Assembly (NCBI RefSeq): GCF_036226745.1
Contig: NZ_CP109013.1
Location: 1,922,001 to 1,986,000 of the forward strand
From: Streptomyces sp. NBC_00683
Lineage (GTDB): Bacteria; Actinomycetota; Actinomycetes; Streptomycetales; Streptomycetaceae
Direction: 5' to 3'
DNA length: 64,000 nt
Below are positions 42,597 to 51,230 of this stretch, piece after piece; positions within the stretch are counted from its first letter, which is position 1; each line of letters opens with the position of its first letter. The position numbers and the translations under genes were made by a program. The notes under the pieces are model-generated. The model worked only from the letters and a program-made list of their open reading frames with translations, was not told the DNA's origin and ran no database searches.

Positions 42597-45005
42597 ATGA
42601 CGCCCACCGCCACGTACCGGCTCCAGCTCCAACCGGACTTCCCGTTCGCCGCCGCCGGACAAGCCGTGCCGTACATCGCCGCGCTCGGCGTCTCCCATCT
42701 GCATCTGTCCCCGGTGCTGGAGGCCGTGCCCGGCTCCGGGCACGGCTACGACGTCGTCGACCACGGCCGGGTGCGGGCCGAGCTCGGCGGGGAGGAGGGG
42801 CTGCGGCAGCTGGCCGCCACGGCCCGTGCGCACGGGCTCGGGCTGATCCTGGACATCGTGCCCAATCACATGGCCGCCGCGCCCAGGCACAACCGGCAGC
42901 TGTGGGAGGTGCTGCGCGAGGGACCGCAGTCGCCGTACGCCCACTGGTTCGACATCGACTGGGCGGCGGGCGGCGGCAAGGTGCTGCTGCCCGTGCTCGC
43001 GGGGCGGATCGGCGACGAGGCCGGCCGCTTCGAGGTCGGCGCCCGCGACGACGGCTCACCGGTGCTCCGATACGGCGACCAGGAGTTCCCGCTGCGCGAG
43101 GGCACCGCGGACCTGCCCCTGCCGGAGCTCCTTGCCGCCCAGCACTACCGGCTGGCCTGGTGGCGGCTGGCCCGTACGGAACTCAACTACCGGCGGTTCT
43201 TCACCATCTCCGAACTGATCGGGGTCCGTGTCGAGCACCCGGAGGTATTCGCCGCCACCCACGGCAAGGTCCTCGAACTGGTCGGTGACGGAGTCCTCGA
43301 CGGTCTGCGCATCGACCATCCGGACGGCCTGGCCGACCCCGCCGCGTACCTGGAGCGGCTCGGCGGGGCGACCGGCGGGCGGTGGACCGTGGTCGAGAAG
43401 ATCCTCACCGGCTCCGAACCCCTGCCCGCCGGCTGGGCGGTCGCGGGGACGACCGGCTACGACGCGCTGCACCGCATCGACGGTCTGTTCACCGACCCGA
43501 TGGGCGCGGCGGACCTGCTCGGCCGCTACCGCGACTTCGCGGGCCCGCCCGGCGACCGCGGCGGCTACTGGACCGCGACCGTCCGCCGGGCGGCGTACCG
43601 CGTCGTCACCCATGAGCTCGCCGCGGAGACGGAGTGGCTGACCCGCCTCGCCGTGCAGGCGTGCTCGGGGGATCCCGCACGTATGGACCACGCCCCGTGG
43701 GCCCTGCACACGGCGGTGCGCGAACTGCTCGTCCGGGTCCCGGTCTACCGTCCGTACGTCACGGCGGGCGGCCCGCTCACGGAGGTCGCGGAGTCGGCGC
43801 TCCCGGCCGAGGCGGTCCAGGAGGCCAAGGCCGTCTTCTCCGTACCGCAGGAGGCGGCGGCCGTGGACGTGGTGCGGGACCTGGCGCTGGGCCGGCTCGG
43901 CGACGGGCCGGAGCACACGGCGTTCTGCGCCCGGTTCGCACAGACGGCGTCCGCGCTGCACGCCAAGTCGGTGGAGGACACAGCGTTCTACCGCTACGTT
44001 CCGCTGATCTCGGCGACCGAGGTGGGCGGCGATCCCGGCCGTCCGGCGGTGAGCCCCGAGGAGTTCCATGCCTTCTGCGCCCGGCTGTCCCGCGACTGGC
44101 CGGCCACCGGCACGGTGCTGACCACGCACGACACCAAGCGCAGCGGGGACGTACGGGCCAGGATCGCGGTCCTGTCGGAGTGCCCCGAGCGGTGGGCCTC
44201 GCTGGTGGCGCAGCTGGCCCGGGCCACGACCGTGTCCGCGCCGGACCCCCAGCTGGCCTGGCAGGCCTGGCAGTCGGCGTACGGCTGCGCGGGCCTGCCG
44301 ACCGGGGAGATGGCGGGCAGGCTGGAGCCGGCGCTGCTGAAGTCCGTACGGGAGGCGGGCCTGTTCACCAGCTGGACGGAGCCGGATCCGGCGTACGAGC
44401 ATGCGGTGAGCGAATTCGTCGCGGCGGGTCCGGGCGCCGACACGGGCCAGGCGCGGGCGATGATGACGCGGTTCGCCGACACCCTCGCCCCCTTCGTGCG
44501 CGCCAATGTGCTCGGTGCGGCGCTGGTGCATCTGACGATGCCGGGCGTGCCCGATCTCTACCAGGGCACGGAGCGGGAGTACATCGCCCTGGTCGACCCC
44601 GACAACCGCCGGCCGTTCAGCCGGCCTCCGGCCGACGTGCCCGACGAGAAGGCCGGTCTGACCGTGGCGGCGTTGGGGCTGCGGCGGGAGCGGCCCGGAC
44701 TCTTCGGCGAGTCGGGTACGTACGCCCCGCTGGCGGCACACGGGCCGGCCGCCGCACACTGCCTGGCGTTCTGCCGCTCGGGCGAGGCCGTCACGGCGGT
44801 GACCAGGCTCGCGCTGAGGCTGGAGGAGGAGGGCGGCTGGGGCGATACGGCGCTGACGCTGCCCGACGAGGGCCCGTGGCACGACCTGCTGTCCCCCGGC
44901 CGGGAGTTCACGGGAACGACGGTCGCGGTGGCCGAACTCTTCGCCGAACGGCCGGTGGCGCTGCTCGTGAAGGCCGAAGGAGGAGGGGCAGCGGACGGCG
45001 GCTGA
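42597..45005 (+). CDS. treY: Malto-oligosyltrehalose synthase
   Basis: An 802-residue GH13 enzyme that converts the reducing end of maltodextrins to an alpha,alpha-1,1 linkage. It begins TPTATYRLQLQPDFPFAAAG as TreY proteins do; conserved region I is LDIVPNHMA, region II GLRIDHPDGL (nucleophile Asp), region III TVVEKIL (Glu), region IV TTHDTKRSGDVRAR (Asp). The ATG at 42597 fits family starts though its ribosome site is weak; a GTG two codons earlier is possible. It lies 97 bases after glgX and works with TreZ (at 49.4 kb). Confidence 0.95.
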   Translation: MTPTATYRLQLQPDFPFAAAGQAVPYIAALGVSHLHLSPVLEAVPGSGHGYDVVDHGRVRAELGGEEGLRQLAATARAHGLGLILDIVPNHMAAAPRHNRQLWEVLREGPQSPYAHWFDIDWAAGGGKVLLPVLAGRIGDEAGRFEVGARDDGSPVLRYGDQEFPLREGTADLPLPELLAAQHYRLAWWRLARTELNYRRFFTISELIGVRVEHPEVFAATHGKVLELVGDGVLDGLRIDHPDGLADPAAYLERLGGATGGRWTVVEKILTGSEPLPAGWAVAGTTGYDALHRIDGLFTDPMGAADLLGRYRDFAGPPGDRGGYWTATVRRAAYRVVTHELAAETEWLTRLAVQACSGDPARMDHAPWALHTAVRELLVRVPVYRPYVTAGGPLTEVAESALPAEAVQEAKAVFSVPQEAAAVDVVRDLALGRLGDGPEHTAFCARFAQTASALHAKSVEDTAFYRYVPLISATEVGGDPGRPAVSPEEFHAFCARLSRDWPATGTVLTTHDTKRSGDVRARIAVLSECPERWASLVAQLARATTVSAPDPQLAWQAWQSAYGCAGLPTGEMAGRLEPALLKSVREAGLFTSWTEPDPAYEHAVSEFVAAGPGADTGQARAMMTRFADTLAPFVRANVLGAALVHLTMPGVPDLYQGTEREYIALVDPDNRRPFSRPPADVPDEKAGLTVAALGLRRERPGLFGESGTYAPLAAHGPAAAHCLAFCRSGEAVTAVTRLALRLEEEGGWGDTALTLPDEGPWHDLLSPGREFTGTTVAVAELFAERPVALLVKAEGGGAADGG

Positions 45006-45018
45006 GCCGCGCCTCCCG

Positions 45019-45585
45019 TCAGGCCGGGGGTCCGGGCAGGGGGGCGGAGAGCCGGAAGGTCATCCGGCCGAAGCTCACCTGGTCGCCGTCGCGCACGGCG
45101 GCCGATCCGATGACCCGCTGGCCGTTGACGCAGGTGCCGTTCGTCGAGCCGAGGTCGCGCAGGATCCATCGGCTGCCGTGTGCGGTCAGTTCGGCGTGCA
45201 GCCGCGACACCGTCTCGTGGCTGAGCCGCAGTCCGTTGCCCGGGTCCCGGCCGATACGCAGCGGGTGCGGCCCCGGCACGGGCAGCAGCAGTTTGGGCAG
45301 CCGCTCGGACTGCCAGGCCCTGCGCACCCCCGCGGGGAACGCGGAGACACCGCCCACCGCCCGGAAGAGCCTGCGGGACCAGCGCCCGCGGGTCTCCAGG
45401 TCGGAGGTGAGCGCCGCCAGCTCCTCGGAGCGCCGGGCCGTCAGGGCCAGTTCCATGCGTCGCAGGAAGGTGTCGTGGGACAGCTTCCCCTGCGCCGCGC
45501 CGTCTCTGAGCACACCGAGGACACGGTCGCGCTGGGCGTCGGACAGCCGCGCGGGGTACGTGTAGGGCTCGAAGGAGGACGTCAC
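45019..45585 (-). CDS. DUF1707-FHA domain protein
   Basis: A 188-residue protein. Residues about 12-65 form the DUF1707 (SHOCT-like) helical domain (RLSDAQRDRVLGVLRDGAAQ, then LSHDTFLRRMELAL). Residues about 105-180 are an FHA phosphothreonine-binding domain with GRDPGNGLRL, SHETVSRLHAEL and LGSTNGTCVNG. It may recognise targets of Ser/Thr kinases such as the one at 61.9 kb, which is inference only. It is convergent with treY, 13 bases apart. Confidence 0.9.
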   Translation of the reverse strand: MTSSFEPYTYPARLSDAQRDRVLGVLRDGAAQGKLSHDTFLRRMELALTARRSEELAALTSDLETRGRWSRRLFRAVGGVSAFPAGVRRAWQSERLPKLLLPVPGPHPLRIGRDPGNGLRLSHETVSRLHAELTAHGSRWILRDLGSTNGTCVNGQRVIGSAAVRDGDQVSFGRMTFRLSAPLPGPPA

Positions 45586-45750
45586 GGTACCGATTGTCGG
45601 GCCGAGAGGCCGGGGGTGTCCAGAAGGAGCCCGTTTCCGGCCGTCGTGACCTGCGGGGCGGCGGATAAATACCGCACACCGGCCGCACGAATGTTGTTAT
45701 CGTCGCCCGCTGCCGCCCGACGGCGGCCTCGACCGTACCCAGGAGCCTTT

Positions 45751-46704
45751 GTGACCCTTGCCCCAACGGAACTGACCATTCGTCCGCTCACCGGAGCGGA
45801 CGAGCTCGGTCTCTTCTGCCGTCTTCCGTACGTCCTCGACCACGAGCTCGCCGACGACCTGGCCACCGGCCGCCGCCGGCCCGAGTGGATGTGGGTGGCC
45901 CTGCGCGGCGACCACCTCGTGGCCAGGATCGCCTGGTGGACGGGCCAGGACGGGGGCACCCCGCAGTTCCTGGACTTCTTCGACCTGGACGACACCCTGC
46001 CGGAGCCGGAGCGCGGTGAGATCGGGCTGAAGCTGCTGGAGACGGCGACCGCCTCGGTCGTGCCCGCCGGGACCGTCCCGCCCGAGTACGGCCGCTACAT
46101 CCCGCCGGACTGGCGCGAGGACCCGGCGGCGCGCGACGTCGTCGAGGCCCGGATACGGGTGATGGAGGCGAGCGGCGCGCGGATGCTGGTCGAGCGGCTG
46201 CGCCTGGAGTGGCGGGCGGGCACGCCCGTGCCCGAGGACACCGGCAGGCTGGTGTTCCGCCAGGTCTCCGGACGCGAGGACCTCCTCACCCTGATGACGC
46301 CGGTGATGGCGGGAACCCTGGACGCGCACGGCCAGGCGGACCTGGCGTCCGGCCTGAGTGCCCGCGAGGCCGCGGAGAAGCAGTACGACGAGGAGTTCGC
46401 GGGTCTCAGGACTCCGCAGGAGTGGTGGCGTATCGCGGAGCTGCCGGACGGCGAACCGGTCGGTTTCGTCATTCCGGCCCGGAACAACTACCACCCGATG
46501 ATCGCGTACATCGGGGTTCTGCCGGCGCACCGCGGACACGGATACATCGACGACATCCTGGCCGAGGGCACCCGGGTGCTCGCCGCGCAGGACGTGGAGC
46601 GCATCAGGGCGAGCACCGACGTCGGGAACGTCCCGATGGCGAAGTCGTTCGAGCGCCTGGGCTACGTCAACTTCGAGCGCTCCTTCGACATGGTGTGGGA
46701 CTGA
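45751..46704 (+). CDS. GNAT-family acetyltransferase, first of two paralogs
   Basis: A 317-residue protein. The C-terminal GNAT domain (about 210-315) has AYIGVLPAHRGHGYIDDILA, the acetyl-CoA loop, then STDVGNVPMAKSFERLGYVN. The N-terminal 150 residues may be a degenerate first GNAT repeat (LTIRPLTGADELGLFCRLPY, WMWVALRGDHLVARIAWW). The GTG at 45751 has CCAGGAG upstream. The next plus-strand gene encodes a similar protein, so this is a tandem duplication. Substrate unknown. Confidence 0.85.
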   Translation: MTLAPTELTIRPLTGADELGLFCRLPYVLDHELADDLATGRRRPEWMWVALRGDHLVARIAWWTGQDGGTPQFLDFFDLDDTLPEPERGEIGLKLLETATASVVPAGTVPPEYGRYIPPDWREDPAARDVVEARIRVMEASGARMLVERLRLEWRAGTPVPEDTGRLVFRQVSGREDLLTLMTPVMAGTLDAHGQADLASGLSAREAAEKQYDEEFAGLRTPQEWWRIAELPDGEPVGFVIPARNNYHPMIAYIGVLPAHRGHGYIDDILAEGTRVLAAQDVERIRASTDVGNVPMAKSFERLGYVNFERSFDMVWD

Positions 46705-46730
46705 CGCAAAACGGGTGGACGACCGGGCTC

Positions 46731-46757
46731 GGGTTCCGTACCGTCGGTGCGGAACCC
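46731..46757 (+). terminator. Hairpin between the two acetyltransferase genes
   Basis: GGGTTCCG and CGGAACCC form a perfect 8-bp stem with an 11-base loop, 26 bases after the first acetyltransferase stop. It may terminate that transcript or attenuate the second gene. Confidence 0.55.
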
Positions 46758-46787
46758 AGGTCCCGGATGCGGAAGGAGGCGAGTCGG

Positions 46788-46850
46788 ATGCGTACAGCTT
46801 CGTTCCCGCGCTCCCGTCCCGTCCGCAGGGCGGTGTCGGACTCGGTCTGA
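46788..46850 (+). CDS. Possible 20-residue upstream ORF of second acetyltransferase
   Basis: ATG at 46788 is preceded by GAAGGAGG at good spacing and the frame runs 20 codons to TGA. The peptide is Arg/Ser-rich (MRTASFPRSRPVRRAVSDSV). The acetyltransferase start is 47 bases further on. It may be a regulatory leader or chance; only the ribosome site supports it. Confidence 0.3.
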   Translation: MRTASFPRSRPVRRAVSDSV

Positions 46851-46897
46851 CCGGGAGCGCACCACGCTTCTCGTCACGAGTCCCGGAGGACACACCC

Positions 46898-47809
46898 ATG
46901 ACCGATACGGTCATCCGCGCGCTCACCCAGAGCGACGCACACCTTTTCGATTCCCTGCAGAGCCCCTGCCTCGTCGGCCGCGCCGCGTTCGGCCACCGCT
47001 ACGCCACCGTTCACGACGGCGGTGAGTACCGCCCCGAGTGGACCTGGGTCGCTCTGCGCGACGGAGTCGTCGTCGCCAGGGCGGCCTGGTGGGGCGGCCC
47101 CGACGACACCGAGCCCGTGCTGGTCAACTACTTCGACTTCGCCGAGGGCGAGGACGAGGCGGCCGCCGAACTGCTGCGCCGTGCGCCGTGGTCGGTCGAG
47201 TACGAGCTGATCGTGCCGGCCGGCTGGCGGGACACCCCCGAGGTGCGGGCAGCCGCCGGGGCACGGATCGCCGCGGCCGAGGCGGCCGGTATGAAGCTGC
47301 TGGTCGAGCGCTACCGCTACGAGTGGACGCCCGGGGACGGTCTGCCCGAGCGGCCCGGCAGGCTCGACTTCCGGGAGGAGCCGGACGACGCGGTGATCCT
47401 GGACGTCCTGCGGCGGGTCCACTCCGTGACGCTGGACGCCCATGCCCGGCGTTCCATCGAGGGCCCGGGCGGCCTGGAGAAGGCCGCCCAGGAGGAGCTC
47501 GACTTCTTCAACTGGTGCCCCTCACCACGCTCCTGGTGGCAGCTCGCCCACACCCGGGACGGCGAGCTCGCCGGAATCCACGTTCCGGCGCGCAATCCGG
47601 GCGGGCCGTGCGTCGGCTTCATCGGGGTCGTGCCCGAGGCGCGTGGTCACGGCTACGGCTACGACCTGCTCGTGGAGACCACGCACTTCCTGGCCGGCCA
47701 GGGTGCGACGTCGATCGCGGGCGCGACCGACCGGGGCAACACTCCGATGGCTGCCGCGTTCTCCCGGGCCGGTCACCGCATCGTGCAGGAGCGCATCCAC
47801 CTGGTGTGA
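46898..47809 (+). CDS. GNAT-family acetyltransferase, second of two paralogs
   Basis: A 303-residue paralog of the preceding gene product. Shared blocks include EWTWVALRDGVVVARAAWWG, the central MKLLVERYRYEW, SWWQLAHTRDGELAGIHVPA and the GNAT core FIGVVPEARGHGYGYDLLVE with GATDRGNTPMAAAFSRAGH. The start ATG has GGAGGA 7 bases upstream. Ends 22 bases from the convergent beta-glucosidase. Two GNAT-like halves may be present in each paralog, as in mycothiol synthase, but the key MshD features were not traced. Confidence 0.85.
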   Translation: MTDTVIRALTQSDAHLFDSLQSPCLVGRAAFGHRYATVHDGGEYRPEWTWVALRDGVVVARAAWWGGPDDTEPVLVNYFDFAEGEDEAAAELLRRAPWSVEYELIVPAGWRDTPEVRAAAGARIAAAEAAGMKLLVERYRYEWTPGDGLPERPGRLDFREEPDDAVILDVLRRVHSVTLDAHARRSIEGPGGLEKAAQEELDFFNWCPSPRSWWQLAHTRDGELAGIHVPARNPGGPCVGFIGVVPEARGHGYGYDLLVETTHFLAGQGATSIAGATDRGNTPMAAAFSRAGHRIVQERIHLV

Positions 47810-47831
47810 GCCGCTCGTGGCCGCCGGGGCG

Positions 47832-49190
47832 TCAGCCCGTCCCGGCGGCGCGCTGGGCACTGATGACGTCGCGGTACCAGGCGTACGACTGCTTGGGAGT
47901 GCGCCGCAGCGTCTCGTAGTCGATGTGGACCAGGCCGAACCGCTTGCTGGCGCCCTCGGTCCACTCCACGTTGTCCGTCAGTGACCAGGTGAAGTAGCCG
48001 CGCACGTCGACGCCCGCGTCGATGGCCGTACGCAGCGCCCCCAGGTGTCCTTCCAGGAAGGCGATGCGCCGGCCGTCGGCGACGGGCTCGTCGACGGCGC
48101 AGCCGTTCTCCGTGATGTAGACGGGCGGCAGCCGGTCGCCGAAGCGGCTCTGCAGTTCGCCGAGCGTCTCGGCGAGCCCCTCGGGGACGACGGGCCAGCC
48201 GAAGTCGGTCGTGTCGTACCCCTCGATCTCCCTGATTCCGAAGGGGAGTTCGGACGGCATCGTGTAGCCGGAGAAGGACTCGAGCGCCTCGGGGCGCGGG
48301 GCGCCCACGAGGGTGGGGTTGTAGTAGTTCACCCCGTACCAGTCGAGCGGCGTCGAGATCACCTTCAGGTCGTCCTCGACCGGGCCCGGCATCAGGGCGG
48401 CGAAGCCCTCGTCGGGGTAGCGGCCGGTGAGGACCGGGTCGGCGAACAGCCAGTTGGTGAGGGTGTCGTAGAGCTCCGCTCCCATGCGGTCCTCCTCGGA
48501 CTCCCCCGCGGTCCACACGGGCGTGTGGGAGAGGGCGATGCCGATGTTGTCGGCGCCCGCGGCGCGCAGCGCCCGTACGGCCAGTCCGTGGGCCAGCAGT
48601 TGGTGGTGGGCGGCGGGCAGCGCGTCGAACAGGAGGGTGCGCCCGGGCGCGTGCTCGCCGAGTGCGTAGCCGAGCATCGTGACCTCGGCCGGCTCGTTGA
48701 TGGTGATCCACATGGGTACGCGGTCGGCGAGGCGCTCCGCGACGATTCCCGCGTACTCGGCGAAGCGGTAGGCGGTGTCCCGGTTGAGCCAGCCGCCGGC
48801 CTCGTCCAGCGGGAGCGGGGTGTCCCAGTGGTAGAGCGTCGGGGCGGGGGTGATGCCGTGGGCGCAGAGCTCGTCGACGAGCCGGTCGTAGAAGTCCAGC
48901 CCCGCCGGGTTGAGCGCGCCGCTGCCGCCCGGTACGACGCGGGGCCAGCTGATGGAGAAGCGGAAGGCGTCCGCACCGAGTCCGGCGAGCAGGGCGACGT
49001 CCTCGCGGTAGTGCTCGTGGAAGCCGGTGCCGCGGGTGGTGTCGGTGCCGTCCTTGATCCGGCCGGGCTGTGCGGCGAAGGCGTCCCAGCCGGAGGGCCC
49101 CTTCCCGTCGGCGTCGAACGCCCCTTCGGTCTGGAAAGCGGACGCGGAGGCTCCCCAGAGGAATCCGGGTGGGAACGTCGGCACGGTCAT
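47832..49190 (-). CDS. Beta-glucosidase (GH1)
   Basis: A 452-residue retaining glycosidase. The acid/base is Glu166 in TINEPAE and the nucleophile Glu361 in YITENGC; the N-terminal FPPGFLWGASASAFQTEGAF is the GH1 signature. No signal peptide, so it acts in the cytoplasm on imported cellobiose or other beta-glucosides. CTGGAGG lies before the ATG. A perfect 9-bp inverted repeat 42 bases upstream is a candidate operator; it does not resemble the CebR box I know (TGGGAGCGCTCCCA). Confidence 0.93.
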   Translation of the reverse strand: MTVPTFPPGFLWGASASAFQTEGAFDADGKGPSGWDAFAAQPGRIKDGTDTTRGTGFHEHYREDVALLAGLGADAFRFSISWPRVVPGGSGALNPAGLDFYDRLVDELCAHGITPAPTLYHWDTPLPLDEAGGWLNRDTAYRFAEYAGIVAERLADRVPMWITINEPAEVTMLGYALGEHAPGRTLLFDALPAAHHQLLAHGLAVRALRAAGADNIGIALSHTPVWTAGESEEDRMGAELYDTLTNWLFADPVLTGRYPDEGFAALMPGPVEDDLKVISTPLDWYGVNYYNPTLVGAPRPEALESFSGYTMPSELPFGIREIEGYDTTDFGWPVVPEGLAETLGELQSRFGDRLPPVYITENGCAVDEPVADGRRIAFLEGHLGALRTAIDAGVDVRGYFTWSLTDNVEWTEGASKRFGLVHIDYETLRRTPKQSYAWYRDVISAQRAAGTG

Positions 49191-49231
49191 CTCGGCCTCC
49201 AGCAGCCGTAAGGGGGACCTTGGATTACTGC

Positions 49232-49261
49232 CCGGGTTCTCTACGTATGAGCAGAACCCGG
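49232..49261 (-). promoter_or_regulatory. Inverted repeat upstream of the beta-glucosidase gene
   Basis: CCGGGTTCT and AGAACCCGG are perfect 9-bp arms around a 12-base spacer (ctacgtatgagc). It lies between the divergent glycosidase and treZ genes, closer to the former, and would suit a dimeric repressor or an RNA stem. Confidence 0.45.
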
Positions 49262-49393
49262 TAGGGCAATGATCAGGACCAGACCCTAATCGCCGACAAT
49301 GGGCTCACTCCAGTCTCCCGGGGCCCCGAGTGCGACTTCGGCCGATCGTTGGGCCCGTTGCAGGGCATCCGGTTCATGGACGAGGAGTGGTGA

Positions 49394-51154
49394 ATGCGTT
49401 TCGAGGTGTGGGCCCCGCGAACCGAGTCGGCCGTGCTGCGGACCGCGGGCGGGCGGCAGCCCATGGAGCGCGATCCGCTGCGGGAGGGCTGGTGGACGGC
49501 CGAGGCCGAGGCGGCCGACGGTGACCGCTACGGCTTCGTGCTGGACGACGGTCCCGTGCTCCCCGATCCGCGTTCGCGCCGCCAGCCGGACGGTCCCGAC
49601 GGCGAGAGCGCGGTCGTGGACCCGGCCGCGTACGCCTGGCGCAACGAGTGGGCAGGGCGGGGGCTGCCGGGCGCGGTCCTGTACGAGCTGCACATCGGTA
49701 CGTTCACCGAGGCGGGTACGTTCGACGCCGCGGCCGAGCGCCTCGGGCATCTCGTGGAGCTCGGTATCACCCATGTGTCGCTGATGCCCGTCTGCCCCTT
49801 CCCCGGAACCCATGGCTGGGGGTACGAGGGGGTGTCGCTGTGGGCGGTGCACGAGCCGTACGGCGGCCCGGACGGGCTGAAGCGCTTTGTCGACACGGCG
49901 CACGGCCTGGGTCTCGCGGTCGTCCTGGACGTGGTCCACAACCACCTCGGCCCCTCGGGCAACTACCTCCCGGCCTTCGGCCCGTACTTCACCGATACGC
50001 ACCACACGCCCTGGGGCTCGGCCGTCAACCTCGACGCCCCTGGCTCGGACGAGGTCCGCTCGTACCTGCTGGGCAGCGCGCTCGCCTGGCTGCGGGACTA
50101 CCGGCTGGACGGGCTGCGCCTGGACGCCGTCCACGCGCTGGCCGACGGCCGCGCGCTCACCTTCCTGGAGGAGCTGTCCGGGGCCGTCGACGCCCTGGCC
50201 GCCGAGCTCGGCCGGCCGCTCTCCCTGATCGCCGAGTCCGACCTCTGCGACCCTCGCACGACCACCCCGCGCGAGGAGGGCGGCCTCGGGCTGCACGCCC
50301 AGTGGAACGACGACTTCCACCACTGTCTGCACACCGCGCTCACCGGCGAGTCCAAGGGCTACTACGCCGACTTCGCCTCCGCCCCGCTGGCCGCGCTCGC
50401 CAAGACCGTCACCAGTGCGTTCTTCCACAACGGTACGTACTCGAGCTTCCGGGGCCGTACGCACGGCCGTCCCGTCGACGTCACCCGCGCCCCCGCCCAC
50501 CGCTTCGTCGGCTACGCCCAGACCCACGACCAGATCGGCAACCGGGCCCTCGGCGACCGGCTCGCCGCCACCCTCTCACCCGGGCTCCAGGCCTGCGCGG
50601 CGGCCCTCGTGCTCACCGGCCCCTTCACCCCGATGCTCTTCATGGGTGAGGAGTGGGGCGCCCGCACACCGTGGCAGTTCTTCACCGACCACACCGACGC
50701 GGAGCTCGCCCGGGCCGTACGCGACGGCAGACGGCGTGAGTTCGCGGCGCACGGCTGGGCCGAGGAGGACATCCCCGACCCGCAGGACCCGCTCACCCGC
50801 GCCCGCTCCTGCCTCGACTGGAGCGAACCCGAGCGCGAACCGCACGCCCGCGTCCAGGCCTGGTACCGCGAGCTGATCGCGCTGCGCGGGGCCATGCCCG
50901 ACCTCTCCGATCCCGATCTGGCCTCCGTCAGGACGGCGTACGACGAGGAGGCGCGCTGGCTGGCGTTCCGCAGGGGCGATCTGCGGGTCGCGGTCAACCT
51001 CTCCGGGAAGCCGGCCACCATCGCGCTGGGCGGCGGCCGTCACCGCACCGGCGGGGGCAGGGTGCTGGCCGCCTGGGATCCGGTGGACGCACCGGGCGGC
51101 GACGGGCTGCTGCACCTGCCGCCGGAGTCGTGCGTGATTCTGGCCGACGACTGA
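49394..51154 (+). CDS. treZ: Malto-oligosyltrehalose trehalohydrolase
   Basis: A 586-residue GH13 enzyme releasing trehalose from the maltooligosyltrehalose made by TreY. An N-terminal CBM48-like domain (MRFEVWAPRTESAVL) precedes the barrel; catalytic blocks are GLRLDAVHAL (Asp), LIAESDLCD (Glu) and TQTHDQIGN-like AQTHDQIGN (Asp). FMGEEWGARTPWQFFTDH is a strong TreZ marker. GAGGAG is upstream of the ATG. It is separated from treY by four unrelated genes. Confidence 0.95.
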   Translation: MRFEVWAPRTESAVLRTAGGRQPMERDPLREGWWTAEAEAADGDRYGFVLDDGPVLPDPRSRRQPDGPDGESAVVDPAAYAWRNEWAGRGLPGAVLYELHIGTFTEAGTFDAAAERLGHLVELGITHVSLMPVCPFPGTHGWGYEGVSLWAVHEPYGGPDGLKRFVDTAHGLGLAVVLDVVHNHLGPSGNYLPAFGPYFTDTHHTPWGSAVNLDAPGSDEVRSYLLGSALAWLRDYRLDGLRLDAVHALADGRALTFLEELSGAVDALAAELGRPLSLIAESDLCDPRTTTPREEGGLGLHAQWNDDFHHCLHTALTGESKGYYADFASAPLAALAKTVTSAFFHNGTYSSFRGRTHGRPVDVTRAPAHRFVGYAQTHDQIGNRALGDRLAATLSPGLQACAAALVLTGPFTPMLFMGEEWGARTPWQFFTDHTDAELARAVRDGRRREFAAHGWAEEDIPDPQDPLTRARSCLDWSEPEREPHARVQAWYRELIALRGAMPDLSDPDLASVRTAYDEEARWLAFRRGDLRVAVNLSGKPATIALGGGRHRTGGGRVLAAWDPVDAPGGDGLLHLPPESCVILADD

Positions 51155-51163
51155 ACAAGTCCC

Positions 51164-51194
51164 TTGCCTTCGGGTGCACTTCAACTCGTAGCTT
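51164..51194 (+). promoter_or_regulatory. MerR-type promoter of the aldo/keto reductase gene
   Basis: TTGCCT (51164-51169) and TAGCTT (51189-51194) are separated by 19 bases, the over-long spacing that MerR activators correct by twisting DNA. The spacer carries GTGCAC at its centre. No merR gene is in the window. Confidence 0.55.
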
Positions 51195-51230
51195 CACCAC
51201 TGAGCAACGGGAACAAGCGAAGGGGACCCA

